Assembly: GCA_001600635.1 (NCBI GenBank)
Contig: BCKL01000048.1
Coordinates: forward strand, 1 to 53,564
Origin: Leucosporidium creatinivorum
Taxonomy: Eukaryota; Basidiomycota; Microbotryomycetes; Leucosporidiales; Leucosporidiaceae
DNA length: 53,564 nucleotides
Direction: 5' to 3'
The notes under the pieces were generated by a model. It was not told where the DNA came from, did not search any database, and saw only the letters and a program-made list of their open reading frames with translations. Positions 1-8,982 of the stretch are shown one piece after another; within the stretch, counting starts at the first letter, position 1; every line of letters starts with the position of its first letter. The position numbers and the translations under genes were made by a program.

Positions 1-35
1 ACGCCTCGGCCGCTGAGCACCGAGCGCCGAGCGCT

Positions 36-1076
36 TCACTGGGCGAAAAACGAGTCGTCAGCTCGACGCCGACACTCACAGACGGAACCCGCTCACTCAC
101 AAACTCGATGCACCTGTATCCCCAGCTGATCCGCACCTCGTCAACATCCTTGGCGAACCTCGCCTTGCAGCCCTCGCAACCGTACTTGCCTCCGCGCCAC
201 CTTCCCCTCCTCCCGTCAATCTCCTCCCTGAACAGCTTGTAGGGGACCGTAGAAGGAGTGATCTCGCCCATGCAGACAAGGAGGCACTCGTCCCGAATCG
301 CAGCGTAAGAGTCGGAAGCGTTTCGAGGCTGGAAGGCACTTTGGTGGCAGTTGCAGGGCTTCCGGACCGTCACGCTGGCGAGGGCAAGGCGGGCTGCTTC
401 GATGTGAGCAAGTTGGTAGCACCTGTGATGGTCGATGATCATACGTTGGTATCAGGGAGGGGCGGGAGGCGCGAAGAGCCATCACCGAGTTCAGCACAGC
501 ACTCACCAGACGACGCTTCCCGCTGAGCGAGAGCTCCTCGTAGCCAGCGCTGTTCTTGAGGTCGAGACCCAGAGTTCTGGTAGCGACGATCTGCATGAGC
601 TTGTCCATCTCTCCCTCCTCCGCCACGGCGTAGGCGATGAGGGGCGAGCTGACCCGAAGCTCCCTGCCCAAGCGCCATGTGAGCAGTGGGATAGGCGGCG
701 AGACAGAGCTGCGGACGTACAAGATCACCTCTTGAAGCGCTTCATAGAGCTTGGCGGTACCGTACTTGTCTCCGAGGCGAGCGAGAGCCTTGAGCGAGCT
801 GGCCGAGCGGTCGTCGATCTTACCCGTCTCGAGGCTGTGGATGAGCAGGCAGATCTCTTGCGCCGTCTCCGAGATCCTGCATTCCTTCTGGGTACCCTCG
901 GCTGAGCCAATTTCGAGCAGATCCTTGAAGACGCTCGAATGAGAGGCGAGCAGGCGAGAGTCAACTGCGACTCGCTCGGCGTCGCTTGTAAGGAGGTAGA
1001 AGCTGCGGTCGTGCGCTCGAGCGTCGAGCGAGACGCTCTGTAGTCCACTGGCGATCGTATCGAGCGGATCGGACAT
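36..1076 (-). CDS. BTB/POZ-domain protein
   Basis: A BTB-type protein probably acting as a protein-interaction or ubiquitin-ligase adaptor; no partner can be named. Exon 1 starts at ATG 1076 (MSDPLDTIASGL). The BTB core follows at about residues 25-110 (RSFYLLTSDAERVAVDSRLLASHSSVFKDLLE, written here only in part: VDSRLLASHSSVFKDLL). A second coding block at 422-101 reads YQLAHIEAARLALASV and a Cys-rich tail with CNCHQ, YGCEGCKARF and ISWGYRCIEF. An intron with donor at 100 and acceptor at 39 then places a TGA at 38-36, so the stop would lie directly after the last splice site. The junction between the two large exons is unsettled: the good GTGAGT donor at 509 puts the second exon out of frame, while a 22-nt GT-AG unit at 423-444 keeps frame and gives about 318 residues. 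An in-frame ATG at 1211 would add 45 residues. BTB identity is fairly sure; the exact model is not. Confidence 0.6.
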
Positions 1077-1758
1077 GGTTGACGAGACGAGACGAAGCGG
1101 CAGAAGGGAGAGAGGCGATTCGGGCTCGGATTCGCTTGTCCTGCTCTTTGCTGAGAGTACCTCGGAGCTGAGATGGGCAGAGTCGACTCCTAGCAGGTTA
1201 GGTTTTGTCATGATCCCCTCGCTCCCCAGCTACACAGCTCTTGGAGGCTGCTATCGACCCGAGACCAACCAATTAGATTGCAACTCAGGAAACACTCGAG
1301 AGTGCGCTGAACTGTAGCTCGTCCGGCGCGCGAGAGTACAGACGCACTTACTAGAGTTTGTTCAGCGACATTTGCGAGTCTCGGTGCGCGCAAAGTCGAA
1401 GGCCCTGCTCCAGAAGCTCGCCCGGCGCGTCCTTCGCCGAGCACGCTTCGAGAGCCGGAGCACTGCAAATGTGGCAGAGCAGCTTCCGAAGGTGTTGTAC
1501 CGAGCGTAGATACTTCACTGTACCCTCTGCCTACCTCGCAGAGGCTACAGATCGGCGGAGAAAGCACCTCAATGAGCGCCCAGCTCTCGGTGCCCCGTGA
1601 CCGCTCGAGGCCTGAACCAGCGCTCAGCTGCACAGCGCGCATCCTCAAGCAGAAGCATCGTTATGCATCGGGTATTCTTACTCTCGCAGCGCCCACACCA
1701 AGTACTCAACATTTGGATTCGATTTCGGATAGTGTATCGGCAAACGGTCTATCTACGC
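1077..1758. other. intergenic: BTB leader and thioredoxin 3' region
   Basis: About 680 bases between two minus-strand genes. It must hold the promoter and 5' leader of the BTB gene and the terminator of the thioredoxin gene. Open frames here are short, lack family resemblance and overlap on both strands; I see no RNA gene or repeat. Confidence 0.5.
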
Positions 1759-2475
1759 TCAAGCGGAGGCAGCCTCGGTGTTCTGGAGCTCTAGAGCGGC
1801 CTGTAGAATTGATGGTCAGCTTGTGTCACTGACAGGAAGAGCCTGAAACGCGCCTTAAGCTTGTTAGGGTCGGCGCCAATGACGGATCCCACCTTCTCCG
1901 ATGCGCGGAAGAACAGGAAACTAGGCATTGCCTGGAAAGCACGGGAAGAGAGGTAGATGGGAAGGTCAGCGAGGTCTAGAGAGCTGCAGGACGGTAGGAG
2001 AGCGCACCTTGATTCCGCACTCGGCGGAGATCTCCTGCGGACGACGAGAGGGAAGCGGGTCAGCGACAAGGTACAGCTGTCATACTCGGATATACTCGGA
2101 TGGCAAGACGTACCTCCTGGACGTCAACGTCGACCTTGTAGAAGTTGAGGTTGGTGTGCGAAGCCTCGAGCTTCTCGAAGACGGGGCCGATGACCTTGCT
2201 TTATATCGACCGAGAGAGAGTCAGCGTCCATCCAGACACGCCGAGCTACCCTAGAGTAGCACAGCAACGCATCGGCATGCTCTCTGTAACGTACCAGGGT
2301 CCGCACCCTGTTCAGAGAGAAGGGAGAGCCGGTCAGCGCCGTTCAGCCTCGCGCATCGACTCGAGTACAGCGAATGGTCGGTAAACTCACAGGTAGCCCA
2401 GAAATCAATGACGGAAGTGGAGTCGGAGTTGATGATCTCCTTGAACTCGGCAAAGGACTCGATAGACTTGACCAT
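1759..2475 (-). CDS. thioredoxin
   Basis: A small cytosolic-type thioredoxin, the thiol-disulfide reductant for peroxiredoxins, ribonucleotide reductase and others. Six exons (2475-2391, 2307-2295, 2198-2114, 2034-2008, 1931-1854, 1800-1759) sum to exactly 110 codons including TGA, giving 109 residues, normal for the family. The start reads MVKSIESFAEFKEII. The active site WCGPC is assembled from three exons: T|GG, a 13-nt exon GGTGCGGACCCTG, and C|AAG. Other family marks are VIDFWAT, KVDVDVQEE, the cis-Pro loop AMPSFLFF and GADPNKL. The last intron (1853-1801) is GC-AG (donor GCGCGT, branch GCTGAC); using it gives a tail KLKAALELQNTEAASA. The start ATG sits directly after a CAG acceptor, so a 5'-UTR intron precedes it, with a likely donor near 2700. 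Confidence 0.9.
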
Positions 2476-3268
2476 CTGCGCGGGGAGAGGCCGGAAGAAG
2501 GCAAGGTCAGCATACGTTTCTACAGCTGCGTGGAACTGCACCGAGGTAGTCCGTAGCAATCACAGCCCCCTGCCCTCGAGATATCCACCGCAAGCGCGTC
2601 CCATCGCCGAAGGAGAGCAGCGAGGCCGGGAGACAAGCACGCAAGCCTTCCTCGTGTGGGTCCTCTCGACGCGCCAGTCAAGAGATACAGAGCCGGCAGC
2701 TCACTTTGGAAGTTGTTGAAAGGTGTGGGTGGTTGTAGGTGAAGAGAGAAGACGAGGAGTGGTGAGAAGGAGCGAGAGAGGCAACTTGAGCGCTTGGTGA
2801 CCAATTCAAGCCTCGAGGCTGCTGAGGTCAGATTCCTCGCTTCGGTGAGGCTACGAGCGTCGAAAGCTGCTCAGTAAGCCAAGTAGACTATTGCTGGTAC
2901 ATTATGTACGGCCGCAGTGAGCGGGACCCTTTCCATCTCCTCGGCTCCTCGCCGAGCACCGAAACCAGCGTTTGCCACTCGAGCCGGAGGTCCAAGACTT
3001 GATCAGTAACCAGGCGACAGCTCGTGGCTGAGAAGCTACTGCTGTGCTTCATACTCGGGAGCACATTTGCTTCCCTTGCCTCGGCTTCGGACTTCGGACT
3101 TCGCCAGACCGGTCCCTGCTTTTGAACGGTGACCTACAGGAAGATGGGAGATCCACCGTATCAAGCACAGTCTGCACCACTATCCTGTCTCCCTATCACC
3201 GAGCTGAAGACACCACTCTAGCCGGCGCCGAGCTCCACTCCTCCGCTCGACTCCCCTCCAAAGCACTC
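2476..3268. other. intergenic with thioredoxin 5'-UTR exon and intron
   Basis: Upstream of the thioredoxin ATG, a minus-strand acceptor CAG abuts the ATG and GCTGAC lies about 30 nt before it. A GTGAGC donor near 2700 would give a non-coding first exon and an intron of about 220 nt. The rest, up to the Hsp20 stop at 3269, is promoter and 3' flank; no gene is seen. Confidence 0.5.
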
Positions 3269-3798
3269 TCAGACGACCGCAACCTCGCGTTCCTGCTCCT
3301 TCATCTTACGCGACTTCATCGGCACCTCGATTCTAAACACCCCATCACCCATCGTCGCTTGCACCTCGTCGTGAGCGAGCTCGCGCGGGACGACCAAGCT
3401 CACGTCGAAGCGACCGAAACGCCTTTGGGAGAGGCTGAGCGGGAGGACGTGGTGCCTGTACTCGGGAGCGACGACGAAAGTGCCCTCGGCCGAGATGTGG
3501 TAGCTGTGCGAGTGATGTAGAGGGTCAGCCAGGCAGAACGCCGAGCTCGATAACAGAAGGGCTCACCGCTGCACGTTGACCTCGACATCCGCCTTGGAGA
3601 GACCGGGGAGCTCGAGGTACCAGACCATGGTTTTCGGCAGCACGATTCTGGAGGGGGATCGAACGTCAGCTTATAGCGCAAGCGACTTGAGGGATGAGCT
3701 CGGCGTGCTCACACGTCCATGCGAGGCGTCACGTTCGTCAGCGAGAAGGTCTGTCCGATTGTCGAGTGGTGAACGAAAGCGTTGAGTGGGTGCACCAT
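3269..3798 (-). CDS. small heat-shock protein (Hsp20/alpha-crystallin)
   Basis: An ATP-independent holdase chaperone of the Hsp20 family. Three exons start at ATG 3798 (MVHPLNAFVHHSTIGQTFSL). The first intron is 3712-3648 and a second lies near 3515-3568. The alpha-crystallin domain begins around residue 28 (KTMVWYLELPGLSKADVEV) and carries the family hallmark A-x3-GVF-x-IEVP as TMGDGVFRIEVP close to the C terminus, followed by a charged tail MKSRKMKEQEREVAVV. At about 133 residues it is short, with a minimal N-terminal arm. It is divergent from the phosphatase gene across a 313-bp shared promoter, where two AGGGG boxes (about 3905 and 3984) resemble yeast stress-response elements; that is only a suggestion. 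I did not find a clean heat-shock element. Confidence 0.88.
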
Positions 3799-4111
3799 GA
3801 TGGGGAGGAAGTAGCGAGCGAGCGAGACGAAGAAGCGAGAGGGAGAGAGTCGCCTCGAGCTCGGCGCTGTCTCTTAGGTTGCGCGGGTCGCTTTAAGGTT
3901 GCTCGAAGGGGAGCAGCAGAGTAGCTGTTGGACAGTCTGACTACTCCCGGGCGAGCGTCTCCCTCTTACTGTCCTCCAACCTGCCAGGGGCAGCGAGCTC
4001 CAGGCCGTCCGAGCTCGCGACTTCCTCTCTCACTCCTGCCTTCACCTCGCTCTTCTCGCCAGCACCTAGCGCAACACGAACAAAGCGATTCACCTACACA
4101 ACCGGCTTCAG
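3799..4111. promoter_or_regulatory. divergent promoter, Hsp20 / tyrosine phosphatase
   Basis: This 313-bp region separates the two start codons, which point away from each other, so it must carry both promoters. Plus-strand purine runs (GAAGAAGCGAGAGGGAG) lie near the Hsp20 side and CT-rich runs near the phosphatase side. Copies of AGGGG occur at about 3905 and 3984. A CTCGGCGCT motif lies at 3860-3868. Confidence 0.4.
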
Positions 4112-5474
4112 ATGGTATCGCGCTCACTCCCACCTTTTCTCGCCGTCCCGCTCTCTTCCTACCCCGCCTTCAGCGAGATCGACCATGCTCTCACTACGAG
4201 GGAGCAGCAGCGACACCAGTGTGCTGCCAAGGTGCAGGCGGGTGTCACGGGCGAGCGTAAGAGGCTTACTGCCAGCAGGAGGACGGTCGAACCTAGCTTG
4301 GGAAGCGCGGGAGGGGATTATGCTCGGTTCTCGATGAGCAACGGCCTGCTAGACGACAACGTGAGGAAGAACAGGTGAATAATGCCCGCTCTGCACCTCT
4401 CCCAGAGCTGACCAACGAGCTCTGCAGGTATGGCGACATCATCGCCTTCGACAAGACTCGGATCCTGCTCCCTCCGGCTCCAGGACAAGCTGCAGGCGAA
4501 TACGTCAACGCCTCTCTAGTCCAAGAACCTAATTTAGGCCTGCCTGAGGAGCAATACCCTCGGCGGTGGTGGGTGGCTTCGCAGGTGCGCCTCGCTCTCC
4601 TTCGCAGACGGACGTCTAGCCGTTGCTCACTCGTCGTCCGTACAGGCTCCCATCGCTTCTACGCTACACGCTTTCATCTCCCTCCTCCTCTCCCCGCCAA
4701 CCTCAGCGACTCATGCCGACGGCAACAACGCCGAGCTCCCCCTCATCAACCTCCTCGTCCAGCTCACGCCACTCGTCGAGCAAGGACGGCGAAAGTGCCA
4801 TCCATACTTCCCCAAAGACGTTGGAGAGACGTGGGAACTGCCTAGTGCCGAGGTGGAGGGGGAGTCGGTGTGGGTCAGGCTGGATGAGAAGGTCGCCGGC
4901 GATGGCATTCGGACGAGCAAGCTCACGGTCGGCAAGGCTGGCGACAAGCAGGGCAGGAAGGTCGTCCACGTCGAGTACCGAGGATGGGGAGATCATGGTG
5001 AGCTCGTCTAGCCTTCCTGAAGCTGAGCGCCGAGAGCTGACCCCCTAAATCTCGCGACGACCCTTCCCTCGCAAAGGTATCCCCTCGGACGTGACCCACC
5101 TCGTCAACTTCACCAAGTCGATGCTCTCACTCAACACCTCGCTTTCCACTTCGTCGGATCCCGCGCCCATCCTCGTCGGCTGCTCAGCAGGCGTCGGCCG
5201 AACCGGAACCTTCATGACCATCGCCTCGCTCCTCCCTCTCATCTCGGGCTCTCTCCCATCACTCTCGCCTCTTCCTCCGACCCCGGCAGATCACCCGCTT
5301 GGCCCTTACCTATCCGACAAGATTGAGAAGCTTGGAGTCACGCCGAGGGATTTCGTCGGGTTGACGATTGATGCGCTGAGGGAGCAGCGCTGCACGATGG
5401 TCCAGACGCAGAAGCAGGTCATGTTCTGCTTTGAGGCGTTGGCAAAAGCGTGGGAGCAGGCCCATAAGGCGTAG
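4112..5474 (+). CDS. protein tyrosine phosphatase-like
   Basis: Classical tyrosine-specific phosphatase fold. Four exons (4112-4374, 4428-4584, 4646-4997, 5077-5474) give exactly 389 residues. Family landmarks in order: a KNR|YGDIIAFDKTRI substrate-loop region, EYVNASLV (the YINAS motif), KCHPYFP (KCxxYWP), a WPD-loop counterpart WGDHGIPSD, the P-loop VGCSAGVGRTG with catalytic Cys about residue 293, and a Q-loop MVQTQKQVMFCFEAL. Two residues normally near-invariant differ: the His before the catalytic Cys is Gly, and the WPD proline is Gly. The WPD-type aspartate and P-loop Arg are kept, so it may still be active with altered kinetics. It converges with the CRAL-TRIO gene (stops 167 bp apart). 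The start ATG 4112 is the first in frame. Confidence 0.85.
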
Positions 5475-5641
5475 GCCATATATATGGTGCAACAGCAGCC
5501 TACTTCGCTTGCACCTGATGGCGATTCGAGAGCGACAGGACGCCCCAGCGAGCTTTGTGAGGATGGGTGGTCATTAGGCGTCAAGAAGTCGTATGTAGGT
5601 CTATAGCTTGTCTACATCAAATATTTCCCCCGCTCCACAGC

Positions 5642-7485
5642 TCATGCGTGGACCGCAGGCGCCGCCTCGGCGACCTTCTCCAGACTCGCGACCGGCGCAT
5701 CGATAAACTCGCCTGAGCCCTTCTCCTCGACTGAGAGGCCGTTCATCTCTGCTACTGGTACAGCCTCCTCCACCGGCACCGCCTTCTTCTCTCCCAACAC
5801 CGAGCCCTCAGGCGAAGTCTCCACCGCCGTCTGCTCGCCATCCTCCTGCCCCAGCACCGTGGCGCCGCGAATGACGGCCTCGGAGAGTCCACAGAGGTTG
5901 TTGCCATGCTTGCGCCATCGTTCGAGGTTGGCCGTTTTCCGCTCCATGCAGAGTTGGTGGAGAGCCAAATGATAGGTCGAATGGTCCTGTGAGCGCCGAG
6001 AAGGGTCGTCAGCGGGCGCTTGGGTACAGGATTCGATCAGCCAACGTACGTATTGAAAATCGACGTCTCCACCAAACTGCTTTTGCAGCTGAGATGGATG
6101 GATGAGGGAGGTGGCGTCAGGCTTCTCGAGGAACCGGATCTTTTCCTTGGTCCTTGGGTCGACGAAGGGGCCAACGAGCTTGTAAAAAGGCCAGAAGAAG
6201 CCAGGGATATCGGCGCAGATGGCGCGACCTAGTCGCTCGCAGTAGTAGGTCTGGAGGATGTCGAGGCTGCGAAGAGCGACGAGTGAGCCGAGCCGAGCCG
6301 AATCGTCCGCGTCCAGTCGAGCGGAGTAGAGAGGAGAGGGACGTACACCTTCTTGGCCTGGCCGAGCGAGGTAGGGGGTGCCTTGACCTTGCGACTGGCG
6401 CCAAAGTCGATGCAGAGGCAGAGCATTTCTGTTGGCGGGTTCGTAGCGGGGCAGAGGTCGATTGTGCGCTGTGAACAGGCGGGCGAGAGGTCAGCGAGTG
6501 GTCCGAGATTGCTACATTGTACTAGGTAACTTACCTCGAGGCACCAGATGACAAAGTCGATCTGGCGAGGACCTGCAAGCGCGAGAAAGTCAGCACCGAG
6601 GTGGACGTGGCGAAACAGCTGGGAACCGGCGAGTTGTTAGGCGTACCGGTCTCGGTGTTTTGACGGTAAGGATGCTGTGCAAAGAGAGGGGTGGAAAAGA
6701 GAACGAGGAGAGGAGAGATGGAAGAGTCGAGAGGTATGAGGGAGAGCGGAGAGGTAAGAGGCGAGAGGGGGAGGCGAGTAGGGGAGGCGAGAGGGGCAGG
6801 CGAGGGTTGAGATGCGAGAGGCGAGGGATCAGGTCAGTGAGGTCAGAGGGCAGATCGGAAAAGACCGCTCACCATGTAGAGTACTGGTCTGCATTCCTTG
6901 TCGTAGCCGAAGACGAGCTCCTTGCCGGTTTCTCCCTCGGGCGAGACGTGGTCGGGGCTCATCTCCTCAACCTTGGCCTCACGGCGCCATACGAGGGTGA
7001 CCTCAGCTCGCTTTACAGCTGCAGCAAAGTCCCACTTGACTGCTCGGAGGCAGCGTTCGAAGGCCTGTAGAGGGTTCGGCGACGGCGCGCTCAAGTCAGC
7101 TCCAGCTCTTCAGACCGCCTCGCTGCGACTGCGTAGCCAGCAGCGCAGAGGTTTCGAAGCTCACCTCGGAAGACCAGTAGCACTTCTCCACCTCGTTCAA
7201 CGGCTCGAGCTGCTCGACCACATCCTTGGGGGCCGCTCCCCAGCCTAGCCAGCTTCGCCCCGAGCTGCCATCCTTCTTGCGCCAGATCGTCTTGAGAGCG
7301 TCGATGGTAGAAGGTAACTTGAAGTCGGGCGCGTTGAAAGTGTCGATGAGCTTTGAGAGCATGTCATCCTGCTCTGGGGTGCGTTGGCGCGCGGGCGCTG
7401 GGGTCGCGCTTGGTTCGGGATGGGCCAGCGGAAGGCTGAAGGGTGTGCCAGCCTTTGGTAGCTTCAGTGTAGATTCGAACGACAT
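5642..7485 (-). CDS. CRAL-TRIO (Sec14-like) lipid-transfer protein
   Basis: A Sec14-superfamily protein, closest in pattern to Pdr16-type phosphatidylinositol transfer proteins that shuttle lipids between membranes. The start ATG 7485 (MSFESTLKLPKAG) is followed by a CRAL-TRIO-N helical region (ERCLRAVKWDFAAAVKRAEV). The lipid-binding domain is spread over several exons: RPVLYMHPYRQNTET, LCLCIDFGASRKV, LGQAKKVLDILQTYYCERLG, ICADIPGFFWPFYKLVGPF and DPRTKEKIRFLEKP. The C-terminal tail is Glu- and Val-rich, of low complexity, ending APAVHA. Introns carry GCTGAC branch sites; one (6872-6675, 198 nt) is almost pure pyrimidine in the transcript. It shares a 136-bp promoter with the plus-strand gene at 7622. 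Family call is sure; lipid ligand is not. Confidence 0.88.
6675..6872 (-). other. polypyrimidine-rich intron
   Basis: Intron of the CRAL-TRIO gene between LYM and HPYRQNTET. Donor GTGAGC at 6872, acceptor CACAG ending at 6675. On the plus strand it is a long run of GAGAGG/GGCGAG repeats, so the transcript is mostly C and U for well over 100 nt. Confidence 0.75.
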
Positions 7486-7621
7486 GCCGCAGAGCGCCGA
7501 GAGTCGAAGTAAGAACAGCGAGCGAGTTGCAAGAGGAAGAAAGGCCGAGCAAGCTCAAGCGAAACGCAAGGTTTCCGTCGTCACGAAGGCTTGGGTTCTG
7601 CCAATTTTCACCTCACTACCG
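7486..7621. promoter_or_regulatory. compact divergent promoter, CRAL-TRIO / unknown protein
   Basis: Only 136 bp separate the two divergent start codons, so both core promoters must fit here. It has a GAGCGCCGAG motif at 7492-7501. No TATA box is obvious. Confidence 0.45.
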
Positions 7622-8747
7622 ATGAGCACATCATCGTCACCTGGATCGTCCAGGTCAGCTTCGCCCGACGATGGGCAGAATCAAGCTGCTGCCGACCGAC
7701 TGGCGCAACTCGAGGCCATGCTCTCCGCCTCGATGGGCTACGCTTTCGACGAGGACGCGCCGATGGAGAGTGTGGCAGCAGAGGTGGACGATCCACTAGC
7801 TCAGGAGACGGCTATGCAAGTCGATGCGCCTGTAGCAGCTCCCCTTGAGCCAGCGCCGGCCGAGGAAGTTGGTAGGTCGCTCGTTTTGCGCTGCGAAGGT
7901 CTTGAGCTGCAGCTGATGACCCTTGTGACCGAACAGCTTTCCGCCTCTTCAGTACGCAGAAGGCACCTCAGACTGTGGTCATTAAGGAGGCAGAAGACGA
8001 CTGGCCTACAGTCCCAGACCGGCGGATTCGGTGCGTTCGGTTCTCCCTTCGCAAGCGAGATGGAAGCTGATTGTTGGATTCTGGCTACCTGCAGAGACGT
8101 TGCTGACGAAGACAAGGCTACTGTAAAGGAGCGCACGGGCGCGATCGCCTCTATTGTCATCGACGGCGCCTCCATCCTCGCCGAATCCCTCTCGCAGCCG
8201 GTTCGTCCACTCTTGCGGTGCTGAATCTGCGACGAGCTCGCTGACCTGCTACCTCTCACAGCTCTCGCGACACTTCACCCGCATCGCTACTCGAACTCTC
8301 ACCCACCCCTCACCACCTGCACCGCGGCCGCCCCTCCCCTCGCTCGCATACTTCAACGCCGACCTTCCCCCTTCTGCCATTCCTCCCTCTGACGTCGCCG
8401 AGATCAAGAAGCCTCCTGCAAGCTCCTCCGACGCCACGGCACCACCAAAGAAGCAGCGTCGACGCCCCGCTCAGCCCAAGCGACAAGAGCTTCGGCGACC
8501 CCTCGCCTCCCTCCCGAACGTCCCCTTGCTCGCTGTACCCCTCTTGATGAGTGAGAAGGAGGCAAGGCCATTGGTCAAGGCTGCAGCCCCGGTGAAGCAG
8601 GTCATCGTCAAGGAGAAGCTGAAGGGCAACAGGCGACTATCGAAGGAGCGGAGGGAGCTGCTGAGGAAGAAGATGGGCAAGAACTCGAAGAAGAACAAGA
8701 GGAAGAAGGCCAAGGCCAAGCTGAAGGCGCAGGCGGCGACTGCGTAG
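7622..8747 (+). CDS. uncharacterised protein with basic, probably nucleolar tail
   Basis: I do not recognise the family. Four exons join in frame: MSTSSSPGSSRSASPDD with an acidic N-terminal third (EDAPMESVAAEVDD); a second exon AFRLFSTQKAPQTVVIKEAEDDWPTVPDRRI after the intron 7872-7936 (written here in two parts: AFRLFSTQKAPQTVV and DDWPTVPDRRI); a helical segment DEDKATVKERTGAIASIVID; and a last exon with a Pro/Ala-rich linker and a strongly basic end (RRLSKERRELLRKKMGKN then SKKNKRKKAKAKLKAQ). The Lys/Arg-rich tail resembles nuclear or nucleolar localisation signals, so a role in ribosome assembly or RNA handling is a guess only. It is convergent with DNA ligase I. Confidence 0.75.
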
Positions 8748-8982
8748 CTGAGCTGCAGTGCATATTCTCTCAAACAGTCGACTGTGCTGAGAAAGCAATG
8801 GCAGCGAGCTCGGCGCTCGGTACTCGCCTCACTGAGGTCGCTCTCAACAGGCGCGATACGTAGCGGGACTCGTATGTATTCCACTAGGTCAAGGGATCAA
8901 AGCTATCGTCGTAGCACAAGCACATCCTCCTCAATGGCTGCCTCTGCCGCCCTTCTCGGCCGGCTCCTACGCTCCCGTCGAC

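Noticed and set aside
1759-1853. A 29-nt GT-AG intron at the end of thioredoxin
   Set aside because: It also keeps frame, but the 53-nt GC-AG intron from 1853 has a donor one base off the common GTGCGT, a normal length, and gives the expected KLKAAL family end without a RFRLFLS insertion.
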